In this document: positions 50,644 through 62,245 of the stretch, piece after piece | Position numbering within the stretch: position 1 is the stretch's first letter | Layout: every line of letters begins with the position of its first letter | DNA from: Pseudozyma flocculosa PF-1 | Lineage: Eukaryota; Basidiomycota; Ustilaginomycetes; Ustilaginales; Ustilaginaceae | Direction of reading: 5' to 3' | Assembly: GCF_000417875.1 (NCBI RefSeq) | Contig: NW_006920869.1 | Coordinates: 923,759 to 987,758, forward strand | Length of the DNA stretch: 64,000 bases | Translations under genes and position numbers: made by a program | The notes under the pieces: generated by a model | Seen by the model: the letters and a program-made list of their open reading frames with translations, nothing else | Told to the model about the DNA's origin: nothing | Databases searched by the model: none

Positions 50644-52497
50644 GCAGATCGTCGGATGCAAGCGGGCTGGCCGATGCCCCGTGGCTGTCGCATCTCTCCC
50701 TTTCAACGATACTCTGTGTCACGTTCTCCTTCCCGTCGATCTTATCGGACGGCCCGTTGGACCCAGGAATCTAATCTTTGATTCCGGCGGCATCGTTGCT
50801 CGTTCGAGACGGCCTGAAAGGGTAGGAGTCTGAGAGTGCTATGCGCATATTGCGCGTCGTTTGCGCGGGCCGTCCTGGCCTTCTCATCGTAGGCACCTCT
50901 CGTCCGCTCTTCGCTGGCAGTGGACCCTGCTCACCATGTCAAGGTCCGTCACAACCGGCTCGCCATGCCATCGGGAACGAAGCATGTTCCTACGAGTTGA
51001 GGGGTGGCTGGCTGGGCAAGCCCGGAAACTGGTGACACGTTGGTCTCTCGCTACTGGCCTGCCTCCAGCTTTGCCTTGAAGCGTAGCTGGCAAGACCTTG
51101 ATTGAGCACATCACTCCACTTGATCCACTCTGCTTCACATGATTCGCCCGTCGAGGTGAGCGGTGTCATTTCACATGGCTTCGATCGTGTCGGCGCTGCT
51201 CTGCAGCAGCAGCACGAGAGGCCGAAGCCGCCCTTCCCGCCGGCTTGTCTCATGCACGGACGATGCGGTCAAAGGGCGAAGAGAGTTGACGGATACCCTT
51301 TCGTCGGCGAGGCAGGGCCGCGGATCAATGGTGACAGATGACAGGGGTATCGCTGGAGTGGCGAGCCGTGCGCACGACGAGCACGCGGCTCCTCCCGGCT
51401 CGACTTCGGATCCGCGAAGCCATCCTCCCTGCTTCGGCGTGAGGACATGCAGAAGTCAAGATTCCCGGCTCCGAACACGTCCTCGCAGCACAGAGCTTCT
51501 CATTGCGACGGCGCTTCGCTCCGTCTTCGAGGAGCCGGGAGGGATTCCATCCGAGGAGCCAAGGGTGTGGGGATCTGCAGGGCGCATCGAGGTGTTTGTG
51601 CCACGCGCGGCCGCGCTGTTAGGTGTACCTAGAATCGCGTGTCCCTGCCTGCCTGTACATATCTTGGCCTGCCTGCTTGTTCGGCCAGCTGGGCCTTGGT
51701 TGCCTCTCCGCTTTCGGCGGATTCGCCGCTGGGTCTAGGCTGGATGTGATCTTCGGCCAGTGGACGAGGGGACGCCTTTTTTCTCGCGCCATCGGTGCAT
51801 TCGCCGGACCTGGCCCCGCCCCCCCGCCACGTCATGAGGGGCCCCCACGCGCCCAACGGCTGCATCGGGCCAAGAAAGCAACAGGCGGCAGGGTAGGCAA
51901 GCCGGGCGCTTTGGTCGAAGCCGGGACCCCGCCCGTTGATAAGCGGAATTTTCCTGGGTCGAGGAGGGGCTGCCTCCGCCATTCGCTGTTTCCGCCGAGC
52001 TTCGGTCGACCCGGACTCGGGCGTTCCGAAGGGTCTCCTGACCGGCTGGTCACCCAGGCTGGCTGTGCCAGCGGCGCGGATCGCTCGGATTCCACAGCAG
52101 ACAGCAGGCTCGAGGGCCGAGCAAAAAAGCAGGGGCACGGACTGTCGGCTTCCGTTCACGCTGCTACTCAGCCAACTCGCGGCCATCAAGCCCCGTATCG
52201 CCCGCCTTATCCAGTCCGGCCCTTGTCTGTTGGGCGTCGGAACGGCCTCCGCACCGCACCGCACCGCCTGGCACCGCGCCTCACCTTCGCAGAGAGCGAC
52301 GAGGATATAAGAGGCGGGTGATCTGCACCAGTGTCTTCCCGCAACCTTCTGTCGATCCCCAGCTCGTCACCATCAGCCTTCCGCACCGTTCCGCACCATC
52401 CCGCACCGCATCGCATAGACGCACACCAGCGACGGCAGGCCAAGTCTAGAGATTGAACACACCGACTTCCTCATCCTTCGACAGCCCTCTGCCCACC
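50644..52497. other. 1.85-kb upstream region of the PAL gene
   Basis: No gene supported; open frames lack protein-like features. One GATAAG at 51939-51944. Near the start codon caccgc-like repeats (ccgcaccgcaccgcaccgc at about 52250-52266) occur. Confidence 0.4.
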
Positions 52498-54666
52498 ATG
52501 GCCCCTACCGCCTCGACACTGCCCGCCGCTGCGGCGCCGGTGCCTGTGCAGTCGACCACGTCCAAGACGCGCAAGGCGTCGCCGCTCGTCACCGACCAGG
52601 TCGTCATCGACGGCCAGACCCTCAAGATTGCCGGCCTTGTCGCTTCGGCGAGGTACGGCCACGTCCCCGTCCTCGACCAGGCGCCCGCGGTCCGAAAGCG
52701 CATCGACGACTCGGTCAAGTCGTTGATTAGCAAGCTAGACCGAGGCGAGTCGATCTACGGCATCAACACCGGCTTCGGCGGCTCCGCCGACTCGAGAACT
52801 GCCAACACAAAGGCGCTTCAGCTGGCGCTCCTCCAGATGCAGCAGTGCGGCGTGCTCCCCGTCCCCTCGACCTTTCCCACTGGCGAGCCCAGCTCGGCCC
52901 CCTTTGCGCTTCCCCTCACCGACACCGAGACGTCCCTCGTCATGCCCGAGGCCTGGGTGCGCGGTGCGATCGTCGTGCGCCTAAGCTCCCTCATGCGCGG
53001 ACACAGCGGCGTGCGCTGGGAGGTCCTCGACAAGATGCAGAAGCTCTTCCTCGAGAACAACGTGACCCCCGTCGTCCCCGTCCGCTCCAGCATCTCGGCC
53101 AGCGGCGACCTGAGCCCGCTCAGTTACATCGCCGGTGCGCTCGCCGGCCAGAAGGGGATCTGGTGCTTCGTCACCGGCCCCGAGGGCAACAGGATCAAAG
53201 TGCCAAGTAGCGAGGCCTGCAGGATGTACAACATCGAGCCCGTGCTCTATGAACCCAAGGAGGCCCTCGGCCTGCTCAACGGAACCGCCTTTTCCGCCTC
53301 GGTCGCCGGCCTGGTCACCTACGAGGCCGACAAGCTGTCGTTCCTCACCCAGCTCACCACGGCCATGGCCGTCGAGGCCCTCAAGGGTACCGACGCCAGC
53401 TTTGTCCCCTTCATCCACGAGGTCGCCCGTCCCCACCCGGGCCAGATCAAGAGCTCGCGCCTCATCCTCAGCCTCCTGCGCGGATCCAAGCTGGCCCAGC
53501 ACATCGAGGACGAGAAGCACGTCCTCATCTCCGAGGACAACGGCACGCTGCGCCAGGACCGATACACGCTGCGCACTGCCTCGCAGTGGGTCGGACCCGG
53601 CCTCGAGGACATCGAAGCGGCCATCAAGAGCGTCGAAATCGAGATCAACAGCACCACCGATAACCCCATGATCGACCCCTACGACGGCGAGGGCCGCATC
53701 CACCACGGCGGCAACTTCCAGGCCATGTCGATGACCAACGCCGTCGAAAAGATCCGCCTGGCCCTCTGCGCGATGGGCAAGATGACGTTCCAGCAGATGA
53801 CGGAGCTGGTCAACCCGGCAATGAACCGCGGCCTCCCGGCCAACCTGGCCTCGACGCCCGACCTCTCGCTCAACTTCCACGCCAAGGGCATCGACATCGC
53901 GCTGGCCGCCGTCACGTCGGAGCTCATGTGGCTCGGCAACCCGGTCTCGACGCACGTCCAGAGCGCCGAGATGGCCAACCAGGCCATCAACTCCCTCGCC
54001 CTCCTCAGCGGCCGCCAGACGCTGCAGGCCGTCGAGTGCCTCTCGATGATCCAGGCCTGGTCGCTCTACCTCCTCTGCCAGGCGCTCGACATCCGCGCGC
54101 TGCAGGCCGAGGTGGCCCTGATGCTGCCCGGCTACATCAAGACTTCGCTGGCACGCTTCTTTGGCACCTGGATGGACGAGTCGGTCCAGACCAGCATCGC
54201 CGGCAAGGTCCTGCAGCAGCTCAGCAAGAGGCTCGACGAGACGTCGTCCAAGGACCTCCGCGACCGCCTCGTCGAGACCTACCAGGACGCCAGCTCGGTG
54301 CTCGTCGCCTACTTTTCGGAGCTGCCCAGCGGCGGTGGAGCCGACCCGCTGCGCAACATTGTCAGCTGGCGCGCTGCCGGCGTGGCCGAGACCGAGAAGA
54401 TCTACCGCCAGGTGACGGAGAAGTTCCTCGAGGACCCCTACGCCTGCCACGCCTCAGGCCTGCTGGGCAAGACGAAGCGGGTCTACGAGTTTGTCCGCAA
54501 GACGCTCGGCGTGCCCATGCACGGCAAGGAGAACCTGCACGAGTTCCAGGGCGAGTACGCCGAGTGGAACACCACTGGCGGCTACGTCTCGGTCATCTAC
54601 GCCGCCATCCGCGACGGCGAGCTGTACGCGATGCTCGGCGAGCTCGAAAAGGACCTGGCCAAGTAG
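52498..54666 (+). CDS. PAL: phenylalanine ammonia-lyase
   Basis: Deaminates phenylalanine (and possibly tyrosine) to trans-cinnamate and ammonia; in fungi mainly used to catabolise the amino acid. Intronless, 722 aa, usual fungal length. Motifs: SIYGINTGFGGSADSR with the active-site Tyr loop, the MIO cofactor triad Ala-Ser-Gly at about 201-203 in SISASGDLSPLSYIAGAL, GLLNGTAFSASVAGLV, ARPHPGQIKSSRLI, DRYTLRTASQWVGPGLEDI, TDNPMIDP and HHGGNFQAMSM. ATG 52498 is preferred over the in-frame ATG at 52453 because the N-terminus then fits the family. Lack of introns contrasts with most neighbours and is shared with the NAT permease gene. Confidence 0.97.
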   Translation: MAPTASTLPAAAAPVPVQSTTSKTRKASPLVTDQVVIDGQTLKIAGLVASARYGHVPVLDQAPAVRKRIDDSVKSLISKLDRGESIYGINTGFGGSADSRTANTKALQLALLQMQQCGVLPVPSTFPTGEPSSAPFALPLTDTETSLVMPEAWVRGAIVVRLSSLMRGHSGVRWEVLDKMQKLFLENNVTPVVPVRSSISASGDLSPLSYIAGALAGQKGIWCFVTGPEGNRIKVPSSEACRMYNIEPVLYEPKEALGLLNGTAFSASVAGLVTYEADKLSFLTQLTTAMAVEALKGTDASFVPFIHEVARPHPGQIKSSRLILSLLRGSKLAQHIEDEKHVLISEDNGTLRQDRYTLRTASQWVGPGLEDIEAAIKSVEIEINSTTDNPMIDPYDGEGRIHHGGNFQAMSMTNAVEKIRLALCAMGKMTFQQMTELVNPAMNRGLPANLASTPDLSLNFHAKGIDIALAAVTSELMWLGNPVSTHVQSAEMANQAINSLALLSGRQTLQAVECLSMIQAWSLYLLCQALDIRALQAEVALMLPGYIKTSLARFFGTWMDESVQTSIAGKVLQQLSKRLDETSSKDLRDRLVETYQDASSVLVAYFSELPSGGGADPLRNIVSWRAAGVAETEKIYRQVTEKFLEDPYACHASGLLGKTKRVYEFVRKTLGVPMHGKENLHEFQGEYAEWNTTGGYVSVIYAAIRDGELYAMLGELEKDLAK

Positions 54667-54914
54667 AAGCCGGACACGTCATCCGTCGCGACTCTCTCGA
54701 GATACACCCAGCTGCCACGTTTCCTTCCTGGCAGCCGCCCCCTTGGTTTACGATTGTCATTGTTCCAGTGTCGACCGCCTTTGTTGGCTAGATCCATCGC
54801 ATCTCCTGTACTTGTTCACTCCCGAATACATCCTGCATTGCATCCACTCTGCTCTCTTGGCCCTCGGACCTCGGCGCGAGGCACAAGCAACAGGTGGTTC
54901 TGCAGCCCGTCGCC

Positions 54915-56877
54915 CTATTCGGACTTGAAGTCGGCAGAAGGGTCGACGCGCTGGGCCAGGACAGCCTTTTCCGCCTCGTTGGGAGGGCCGAGGATGAGGG
55001 AGAGGCCGCGCCGGGTGCTGCCCGGCAGGGCGGTGGGCCGGTTCTCGTGGAGCGAAGCCAGCATTCCGAGGCCGAGGGCGAGGAGGAAGACGTCGCCATT
55101 CCTGGTGGGTTGCAAAAGAGGTAACGATGGAGAGACGGCCGAGAGAGCTGAGTCACAGATCGACCCGGTGGTTTGGCCATCCCTGAGGAACGGTTTCTCA
55201 GGCTGTTCACGCACCTGATGCTCTTGACCTTGCCCTGCTTCTTGAGGATTCCCCAAGTGCTGGCGAGACTCTGCCTTGTGACGTCTGCGTGAGAATGACT
55301 CCGTCGTCATCGGGTTCGGTGAGGGAGTTTTCAGCGCGAGTTCGGGATGAGCGATCGCACCAAGCCGGACGGACTCACAAGAGCCCAGCTGCGCCCGCCT
55401 GGCCCGAGGCACGGCGAGTATAAAGACGGAACTGAGGACACCGTTGAGGAAGTACCTGGACCGAGGCAGGAAGGTGCGGGGCAGGTACTTCTGGAAGAAG
55501 CACGTCAAGGCTGTGTGCGAGGGACAAAGCGCCGAAGAGATGCGACGGTCAGACAACGAGTCGGATGTGATCCGTCTCTCGGCAGCGTGGCGGCCAACGC
55601 TCACCCCATGCAGTGCCGATGCTGCCGCTGATGACGGTGGCGCCCTGGACGACGGCCTTGGCGTATTTGAAGAGCGCGGTCTCGGGGTCTTTGAGCATCT
55701 TCTTCCAGGCAAACGCCTGGCCGATGGCGGCAAAGGCGGCGACGAAGCGCGCGCTCGCACCCCACTCCCTGACCCAGAAGGAAAAGAAGTTTTTCCAGCA
55801 ACTGGGTTCGGTCGGGTGCAGCACCGCGCAGAGGAGCGAGGTGTGCGCAGGGTGGGCGGGCGAGTAGTCGAGGATGGGGTTGATGAGGCTGTAGGATGTG
55901 GTCGCGTGGTCGAGCGGGGTTAAGGCGGAGAGAAGGGGCGCAGAGAAGGCGGGGTATGCGGGCGAGGTCGAGGATGGCGTGCTGAGGAGCGCGATGGTAT
56001 CTGCCACCTCTCGTGGCGCGGGCCAGGGGATGCTGGCGGGGAGGCCCGAGGGGCGCGGCGGAATGTAGGCCGTGGAGCGGGCGAGGATGACCTTGCCGTA
56101 GGCCGAAGGGAAGCATTCGGGCTCGAACAGGAAGCTCCAGAGCAGCTGTCCGTTTCCAAGGGCGTAGAAGAAGCCGCCGCCGACAAAGTCGGGCACCCAC
56201 GAGACGAGCCGAGAGTTGTGGCGGCGCGCCTCGCGGTAGACGGATTCGATGCCGCTGACCAGGGCCCAGATGGAGAAGGTCTGCCGGAGAGATGGGTTAG
56301 GAAAGAGGATCGAGGCTGGAGAGGCGGCGAGGGCGGCTAGGAAGGGGACGAGGAAGGCCGAGCGGAGGGTGCGCGTGAGACGAGCATAGAGGCGCGAGCG
56401 ATGCGTCGAGAGGTCCTGGCTATCTGGCGAGGGGACCTTGTCGAGGAGGAGGATGCGCAGCCTGGTGATGTGCTTGATCAGCGTACGGTAGAGGAGCGAG
56501 TAGAGGGCGAGCGAGGATGCGCTGCGGAACGTTGGCCCGGAGACGAGCGACCTGAGCGCCTCGGACGCGCTGCGCAAGGGAGAACGGAGCGAAGGGCGTT
56601 GGTTGGTCTTAGCCTGCCAGCCGTCTGTCATATCAGCAACGGGGACCAGCAGAGACGGAGATACTCACGACTTCTTGCGGAGGATGCCCGGTAGGATGCC
56701 GTCGAGGGCGACGTTGATGAGGTAGCCGACGAGGAAGGCGTGCGAAGCGCGCTTGGTCGTGGGTCGCACGGGCGGGTCCTTGACAAAGTCCTTTGCGACG
56801 GCGAGGTGGTGTGCCAGGATGTCTTGGGCGGAGGCGCCGCGGCGAGCGCCAGACGGCGAGGCGGATGGGCTTGACAT
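54915..56877 (-). CDS. multi-span membrane protein of the TMEM135/PMP24-like family
   Basis: Five exons (minus): 56877-56669, 56569-55605, 55510-55379, 55284-55215 and 55101-54915, 520 aa; all phases match. Exon 1 has KRASHAFLVGYLINVALDGILPGILRKKS; exon 2 has RSASSLALYSLLYRTLIKH, LVPFLAALAASPASILF, and WVPDFVGGGFFYALGNGQLLWSFLFEPECFP. A CWKNFFSFW motif and GATVISGSIGTAW-ALTCFFQKYLPRTFLPRSRYFLNG follow, and the end has YVTRQSLASTWGILKKQGKVKSIRNGDVFLLAL. Cysteine-rich loops and the 'GS.GTAW...Q.YLPR..LP..R.FLNG' block recall fungal TMEM135-type proteins linked to peroxisomes or mitochondria. Family placement is from memory, moderate. Convergent with PAL. Confidence 0.75.
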
Positions 56878-57261
56878 GCTCGACGGTCGACCGGAGGTGC
56901 ACTGTGGGTAGATGTCGTATCGATGGAAGACGTCAAGCGGGATGGGGGGGGGGGGGGGGGGAAGGACGTTGCTCGCACCTCTGTTGGCCGGCCCTGCCTG
57001 CCTCTGCGTGAAAAGCCGGTGGGGCCCAAGCGCGTGCAGGTGCAAAGTGCGGGGAAACAGGCTGGCCACCTGACTGACCCCGACTGCCGAGCGCGCGTCC
57101 CTTAGCCTACTTTGGACCTTCCCGCTCCCTATAGCGTAGCGGAACCACGGCGCTCGTCGTCGACATCACCCCATCGAATGGCAGGAGGAAGTTCAGAAGG
57201 GCACAGAACGATTATGATACAGAAGCAGAATGCAAAACGCAACCCATCCACTGAAAGGCCC
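56878..57261. other. spacer between the TMEM135-like gene start and the NAT permease stop
   Basis: About 384 bp, no gene. Has a run of about 17 G at 56944-56960. Confidence 0.5.
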
Positions 57262-59022
57262 CTACGCCCGCAGCACCTTGTCCTCCTCGTCCCTGTACGA
57301 CTCCCGGTCCACGTCGTCGTCTTCGGGATCGCGGGGCAGGATCAGGTTGGCCACGATGCCCGCAATCGCCGCCAGCAGGAACGGCGTCGACAGCACAATG
57401 ACAATCGAGTCCAGGAAGCCCCGCAGCGCCTTGTTGTCGCCGCCATAGGTAAACAGGCGCTCCCACAGCCCGTCGGCCATCATCCCCGTCATGCCCAGCG
57501 AAAACGACGTCGCCAGGACGAACCGCACCCGCCGCGTAAACTTGACCATGGCCACCACCCGCAGGCCGCTGACGAGGATGCTGGAAAAGAGGAAGAGGAG
57601 CACGCCCCCGAGCACCGGCGCCGGGATCTCGAGCACGCAGCCCGCGAGTTTCCCAATGATGCCAAAGAGGATCAGCCAGAAGCTCGTCCAGCGGCCTGCC
57701 CGGACGTTGGCGCAGCGCGTGATGGCAATCACGCCGTTGTTCTGCGCAAACACCGACAGCGGCGTGATGGTCAGGAGCGCGCTAAGCAGGCCGCCGATGC
57801 CGTCGGCCAGCACGCCTCCGCTGATGCGCCGGTCGTAGTTGGGGCCCTCGACCTCGACCTTGGACACCTCGCTCGTCGCCGTTATGTCTCCGATGGCCTC
57901 CATCATCAGCGCGACGTAGACGGCCAGCAGGGGCAGCACCGCGGGGCCATAGACCTTGAGTGGGAACGTTTCGACCCAGAGGAAGGTGATGGCCTTGGCC
58001 GACTTGATGTCCGCCCCCGACATGTACCCGAGCGGACCGGCGACGGCCAGCGGCAAGAGCAGGCCGAGGATGATGGACGCGTTGCGCATCGCCGGCGAGC
58101 CAAAGATCTCGACGATGATGATGGTTATGAAGCTGAAAAAGGCGAGGCCGAGGTAATGGGCATCGCCCCAGAGGTACGACCGAGGCAGCGGGCAGGGCGA
58201 GTCGGTGCTCTGGCACGCCGACCCGCCGCCAAAGCTGGGCAGCGCCGAGTCGCCAATCAGATTGATGCCGATCAGCATGACGACGACGCCGGTGATGACT
58301 GGCGGGAACATCCTGCGCAGCACCCGCGGAGGAAGCAGCGCGAGGAAGATTTCGAGGAGCGAGCAGACGGCCGAGGTGCCGAGGATGTAGCCGTACGCCT
58401 CCGGACAGGCCTGTCGGACACCGTCGACGACGGGGCAGGTGCCGTCCTTGTACAGATTGTCGATGATTGAAGTGGCCGTGCTGAGCGTGGCGAAGCTGGT
58501 GCCGACGACGGAGAGCAAGCCCGTTCCGAGTTGACGTCCAAAGGGCAGGGGGATGGCGCTCATCTGGATGGCGCTGAGGATGCCCGAGGTGATGAGCGAT
58601 GCCGAGATCAGGTAGCTCTGCTGCTCCGACGGCAGGTTGGCCGCCGAGGCGATGAGGATGGGCGGGGTGATGAGACCGCCGAGCATGGCCAGCGCATGCT
58701 GGAATCCGCAGATGGCGGCGAGGGTGATGGGCAGGTCGTCGTGGACGCCGTAAAAGGGCGCCGCGCTCGACGCACCGCTGCCGCCGTTCCTCGCCCATGG
58801 CCTGAGCCGGGGCATGCAGAGCGTGCCAAAGTCGTAGTCGCCGAGCCAGGCCTCGCGAGAGAAGAGGTGGCGTAGGTAGCCCGCAACTCCTGGCTGTCGC
58901 GCTGATCGTCTCGGGGCATCTCGCTGCGGTGTCGTTGCGGCCGGAGCAGACTGCCAGCTTGGCTGCTCGGTGGCCAGAGGCTGCACCGAAATCATGGCCT
59001 TTTCGTCGTTGCCGGTGCCCAT
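57262..59022 (-). CDS. xanthine/urate-type permease of the NAT (NCS2) family
   Basis: Proton-coupled purine permease, UapA/UapC-like, plasma membrane. Intronless, 586 aa from ATG at 59022. N-terminal motif FSREAWLGDYDFGTLCMPRL is the trafficking and start-of-TM1 region of fungal NATs. Transport-site blocks: GFQHALAMLGGLITPP in TM1, MEAIGDITATSEVS in TM8 with the purine-binding Glu, GGVLADGIGGLLSAL, and the NAT signature QNNGVIAITRCANVRAG in TM10. The C-terminus is acidic (DPEDDDVDRESYRDEEDKVLRA), as in ubiquitin-regulated NATs. The QNNG version of the signature is that of xanthine/uric-acid transporters rather than ascorbate ones (established for UapA). Divergent from MoaA. Confidence 0.93.
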   Translation of the reverse strand: MGTGNDEKAMISVQPLATEQPSWQSAPAATTPQRDAPRRSARQPGVAGYLRHLFSREAWLGDYDFGTLCMPRLRPWARNGGSGASSAAPFYGVHDDLPITLAAICGFQHALAMLGGLITPPILIASAANLPSEQQSYLISASLITSGILSAIQMSAIPLPFGRQLGTGLLSVVGTSFATLSTATSIIDNLYKDGTCPVVDGVRQACPEAYGYILGTSAVCSLLEIFLALLPPRVLRRMFPPVITGVVVMLIGINLIGDSALPSFGGGSACQSTDSPCPLPRSYLWGDAHYLGLAFFSFITIIIVEIFGSPAMRNASIILGLLLPLAVAGPLGYMSGADIKSAKAITFLWVETFPLKVYGPAVLPLLAVYVALMMEAIGDITATSEVSKVEVEGPNYDRRISGGVLADGIGGLLSALLTITPLSVFAQNNGVIAITRCANVRAGRWTSFWLILFGIIGKLAGCVLEIPAPVLGGVLLFLFSSILVSGLRVVAMVKFTRRVRFVLATSFSLGMTGMMADGLWERLFTYGGDNKALRGFLDSIVIVLSTPFLLAAIAGIVANLILPRDPEDDDVDRESYRDEEDKVLRA

Positions 59023-59593
59023 CTTGTCTTGCGCGGACGCGGTGGCGGGAAGATGCTGAGATGAGGTGCTTCGATCGGGGCGGAAAGGGGTGGGGGGGCG
59101 AGATCGATGACCAGTCAACGTGATCTCGCGAATTGTCGTCGTGAGCGTGATTCGTAGGTCCAAGCTTGAGCTTGAGCGCCCGATGGAGGCCTGGAAAGAG
59201 GGGGACGAGGGTGGCTGGCAGTGAACGAAGTGGAGCGATGCCACTCTCGATCAGGATTATATGTATACGACGAGGAGCGCGATGTCGCGGGCGACCACTC
59301 GGAACAGGCTACACGTCGTCGAGCGCGGCAGGAGGCCAGCTTCTTTGGCGAAGGCTCGCTTGCTGAGGTAGACTACGCGTTGCCACGATGTCGTGGACCG
59401 ACGCCGCCCTCTGGCTCTCGTGTGCGCAACGTGAACTCGAGGCTCCCGCGAGAGGCAGGGTCATGCTGCGCTGGCCATGTATATGCTGAGCCGCGATAGA
59501 CGGAGTGCGATACGCTTTGATGCTACGCACATGCGCCAGATATCGACTGGCGAGCGGGGAGAGAGCCTCGACGCCGAGTCAGGCGACCCGAGC

Positions 59594-59599
59594 GATAAG
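59594..59599 (+). promoter_or_regulatory. GATAAG, candidate nitrogen GATA-factor site
   Basis: Matches the HGATAR consensus. Located between purine permease and MoCo genes. Single short motif, so chance is possible. Confidence 0.35.
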
Positions 59600-59848
59600 A
59601 AGGGGGCGAAGCAGGCCAGGCAGGGTGAAAGCAGCTCGCCAGCAGGACGGCCGAGTTGGAAGGGGCAGGCAGTACAGGTAGTAGGGCGGGCGGTAACCCG
59701 GCCGTGCTCATCTGCTCGCTCGCCCTTCTCTTACCGGCGGATGCACGGATGCACCCTCGGCCAGCGGGGGGTCGCTCGCGCCACACAACCGGCTCCCTCT
59801 GGCCTCGGTACTCGGCAGGTGCCATTAAGATTGCCGCGCATGAGCAAT

Positions 59849-59854
59849 GATAAG
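59849..59854 (+). promoter_or_regulatory. GATAAG, candidate nitrogen GATA-factor site
   Basis: Second HGATAR match (atGATAAG), same orientation, 255 bp from the first. Confidence 0.35.
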
Positions 59855-60320
59855 ACTTTGACGAATCATAAGCGGCCAACGAGGGAACGAGAGATGTGAT
59901 CAGGCAGGCCCCTCCAGTCTGGATTGGGGGTCATGGTTGTCTTTATCGACACGACGGCCTGACCTGGGCTGGGCGCTGGCTCATCCACCACGGCATCTGC
60001 CGTAGCGCCGGCTGGACTGTCGAGCTGGAACGCGCAGAAGCACAAGGCGACAGGGAGGTGCCCTCGGGCCAAGATCCGAACTTGGCCTCGGCCTTGTCCG
60101 AAAGACGCATCCTCGGAACCGACTGCAACACTACACTAACTCTGGCAGGCACGCTGGCCGTTGGTTTTTTGCGGGGCGGCACTCGTGTGGAGAAGGTCAA
60201 AGGGTCGCGAGTCGAGCTGCGAAGCGCTTCCTTCCTTCTTCACAACTCTCTCAAAGGTCATTCCCGTCCTCCCTCTCCTCTCGTTCCGCGCTTTATTGCC
60301 GCAGTCACATCCGGCGGATC

Positions 60321-62124
60321 ATGCTACCGCTAGCACATCGCCTGGCGACGGCGACCAGATGTGAACTCCTCACCTCTGCGCCACAGCTGGCTCCCTTGCC
60401 ACCCCTCCAGCGCTCCCGACGCTTCAGATCATCAACCCTCACGCAGAAGCCAGGGCATCCCGACCGTGCCAGCGAGCACCACCAATGCCTCCATGACCCT
60501 GGTCATCTGCCAGCCCCTTCGGCAGGCGACCTCCAGAGCCGAGCGCGCCGCCGGATACACCAGATCGACTCCACAAACCCGGACCCCGCCCCTCCTTCGC
60601 CCTTCCTCCGCGACCGCTTCCACCGGCAGCATACCTACCTGAGAATGTCGTTGACCGAGCGCTGCAACCTCCGCTGCCTCTACTGCATGCCAGAGGAAGG
60701 CGTGCCCCTGACACCAAAGGACCATCTCCTCTCCACCGACGAGGTCCAGCGCATTGCCTCCCTCTTTGTCGACCAAGGCGTCAACAAGATCCGCCTCACC
60801 GGTGGCGAACCGACCGTGCGCAGGGACCTTCTCGACATCGTCTCGTCCTTCAACCAGCTGAAACACAAGGGACTGCATCAGATCGGCATCACCTCCAACG
60901 GCATCTCGCTCGCACGCAAGCTCGACGGGCTCGTCGCATCCGGCCTCACCCACCTCAACGTCTCGCTCGACACCCTGGATCCCTTCAAGTTCGAGTTCAT
61001 GACACGCAGGAGGGGGTTCGACGCCGTCATGAAGAGCATCGACCGTGCACTCGAGCTCGGGGTGCAGAGTCTCAAGCTCAACGTCGTCGTCATCAAGGGG
61101 CTCAATGATGGTCATGACGTGCTTGACTTTGTCGAGTTCACAAGGGACAAGCCCGTCACCGTCCGCTTCATCGAGGTGAGCATGTCGGCGCTGATCGTAG
61201 AACATCTAGTGAAGATTCCCGTGCGGGTTCTCATCTCTGAAGCTACGGCCTTGCTATCCTGAGTACNNNNNNNNNNNNNNNNNNNNNNNNNNNNNNNNNN
61301 NNNNNNNNNNNNNNNNNNNNNNNNNNNNNNNNNNNNNNNNNNNNNNNNNNNNNNNNNNNNNNNNNNNNNNNNNNNNNNNNNNNNNNNNNNNNNNNNNNNN
61401 NNNNNNNNNNNNNNNNNNNNNNCCAACCCCCCCCCCCAACACTAAATCTCTGCCGCCGCCGCGATCAGTACATGCCCTTCGACGGCAACAAGTGGCAGGT
61501 CAAGAAGCTGGTGTCTTACAGAGACCTCGTGGAGACGATCCGATCGAAGTATCCCGACTTCGCCAGGCTTCCGACCAAGGACGACGCCAATGACACCAGC
61601 AAGCACTGGCAGGTCCCCGGCCACAAGGGGACAATCGGCTTCATCACGAGGTGAGTTTGAATATCTATCCAACGGCGGTCGAAGTTGGAGATGCTCCGAC
61701 TGATGGAATGGTCCTGTCCACCATTGCGATGTCATTCAGCATGACGGACAACTTTTGCGGCACCTGCAACAGACTCCGCGTCACCGCCGATGGCAATTTG
61801 AAAGTGAGTGATTGCGGCTCGACCCTCGTCCATCGTTGTACCGGCCGCGGCAATTCTAACCCTAGTCGATCTGCTCGCTCATCCTCCCGCTCGCAGGTCT
61901 GCCTCTTTGGCAATGCCGAGGTGTCACTTCGCGATGCGATGCGCCATGGCTTCGATGCCATCTCGCCTCTGATTCCCGGGTCGTCCAGCCCGGCGACGGA
62001 CGAGCAGCTTCTACACATCATAGGTGCGGCCGTGGGACGGAAACATGCCAAGCACGCAGGAATGAAGGACCCCAGCGAGCTTGCTCGATCCGCCAATCGC
62101 CCGATGATTACCATCGGCGGCTAG
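60321..62124 (+). CDS. MOCS1A: GTP 3',8-cyclase (MoaA / CnxA / MOCS1A), molybdenum cofactor synthesis
   Basis: Radical-SAM enzyme making the cyclic pterin intermediate from GTP, with MoaC; works in mitochondria in eukaryotes. Exons 60321-61175, 61469-61650, 61740-61803 and 61897-62124, 442 aa. The N-terminus is basic and S/T-rich ([12 protein letters not shown]), like a presequence. The SAM cluster is [12 protein letters not shown], then [11 protein letters not shown] and ITSNGISL. After the first intron VRFIE joins YMPFDGNKW, exactly the family text, so the N gap (61267-61422) removes only intron. The second cluster is [23 protein letters not shown]. The protein ends RPMITIGG; the terminal Gly-Gly is functionally required in MoaA/MOCS1A. 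Followed 121 nt later by MoaC. Confidence 0.95.
61267..61422. other. assembly gap (156 N) within a MoaA intron
   Basis: Run of N; the flanking exons are contiguous at protein level, so no coding sequence is lost. A C-run follows the gap, which may explain the assembly break. Confidence 0.98.
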
Positions 62125-62245
62125 AGGCAAAAGAGCAACGGTGAGCTTGGGGTTCCGCTTATCCTGCACGGCGTACTGCTTTGGCCACTGGAAGGCTTTC
62201 TGACCGTCATGCTCCGGCGACCGCTCTTTTCGCACCGCACTCGAC

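Larger units (their letters stand above)
59023..60320. promoter_or_regulatory. 1.3-kb divergent promoter region between NAT permease and MoaA
   Basis: No gene supported. Two GATAAG motifs (59594-59599 and 59849-59854) are candidate sites for the nitrogen-regulatory GATA factor (AreA/Nit2 type in fungi). AT-rich attatatgtatac at about 59256-59268 lies about 235 bp upstream of the permease start. A CCGCCGGATCATG context precedes MoaA. Confidence 0.45.

Noticed and set aside
51623..52321. Open frames of 190-230 codons upstream of PAL
   Set aside because: No protein-like motif, overlapping frames on both strands, and located in the promoter region.
57112..58470. Plus-strand 452-codon frame opposite the NAT permease
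   Set aside because: Highly charged, no domain; antisense shadow of the membrane protein.
61177..61468. MoaA gene broken by the N gap
   Set aside because: Exon text VRFIE joins YMPFDGNKW exactly as in MOCS1A, with a donor before and an acceptor after the gap, so only intron is affected.
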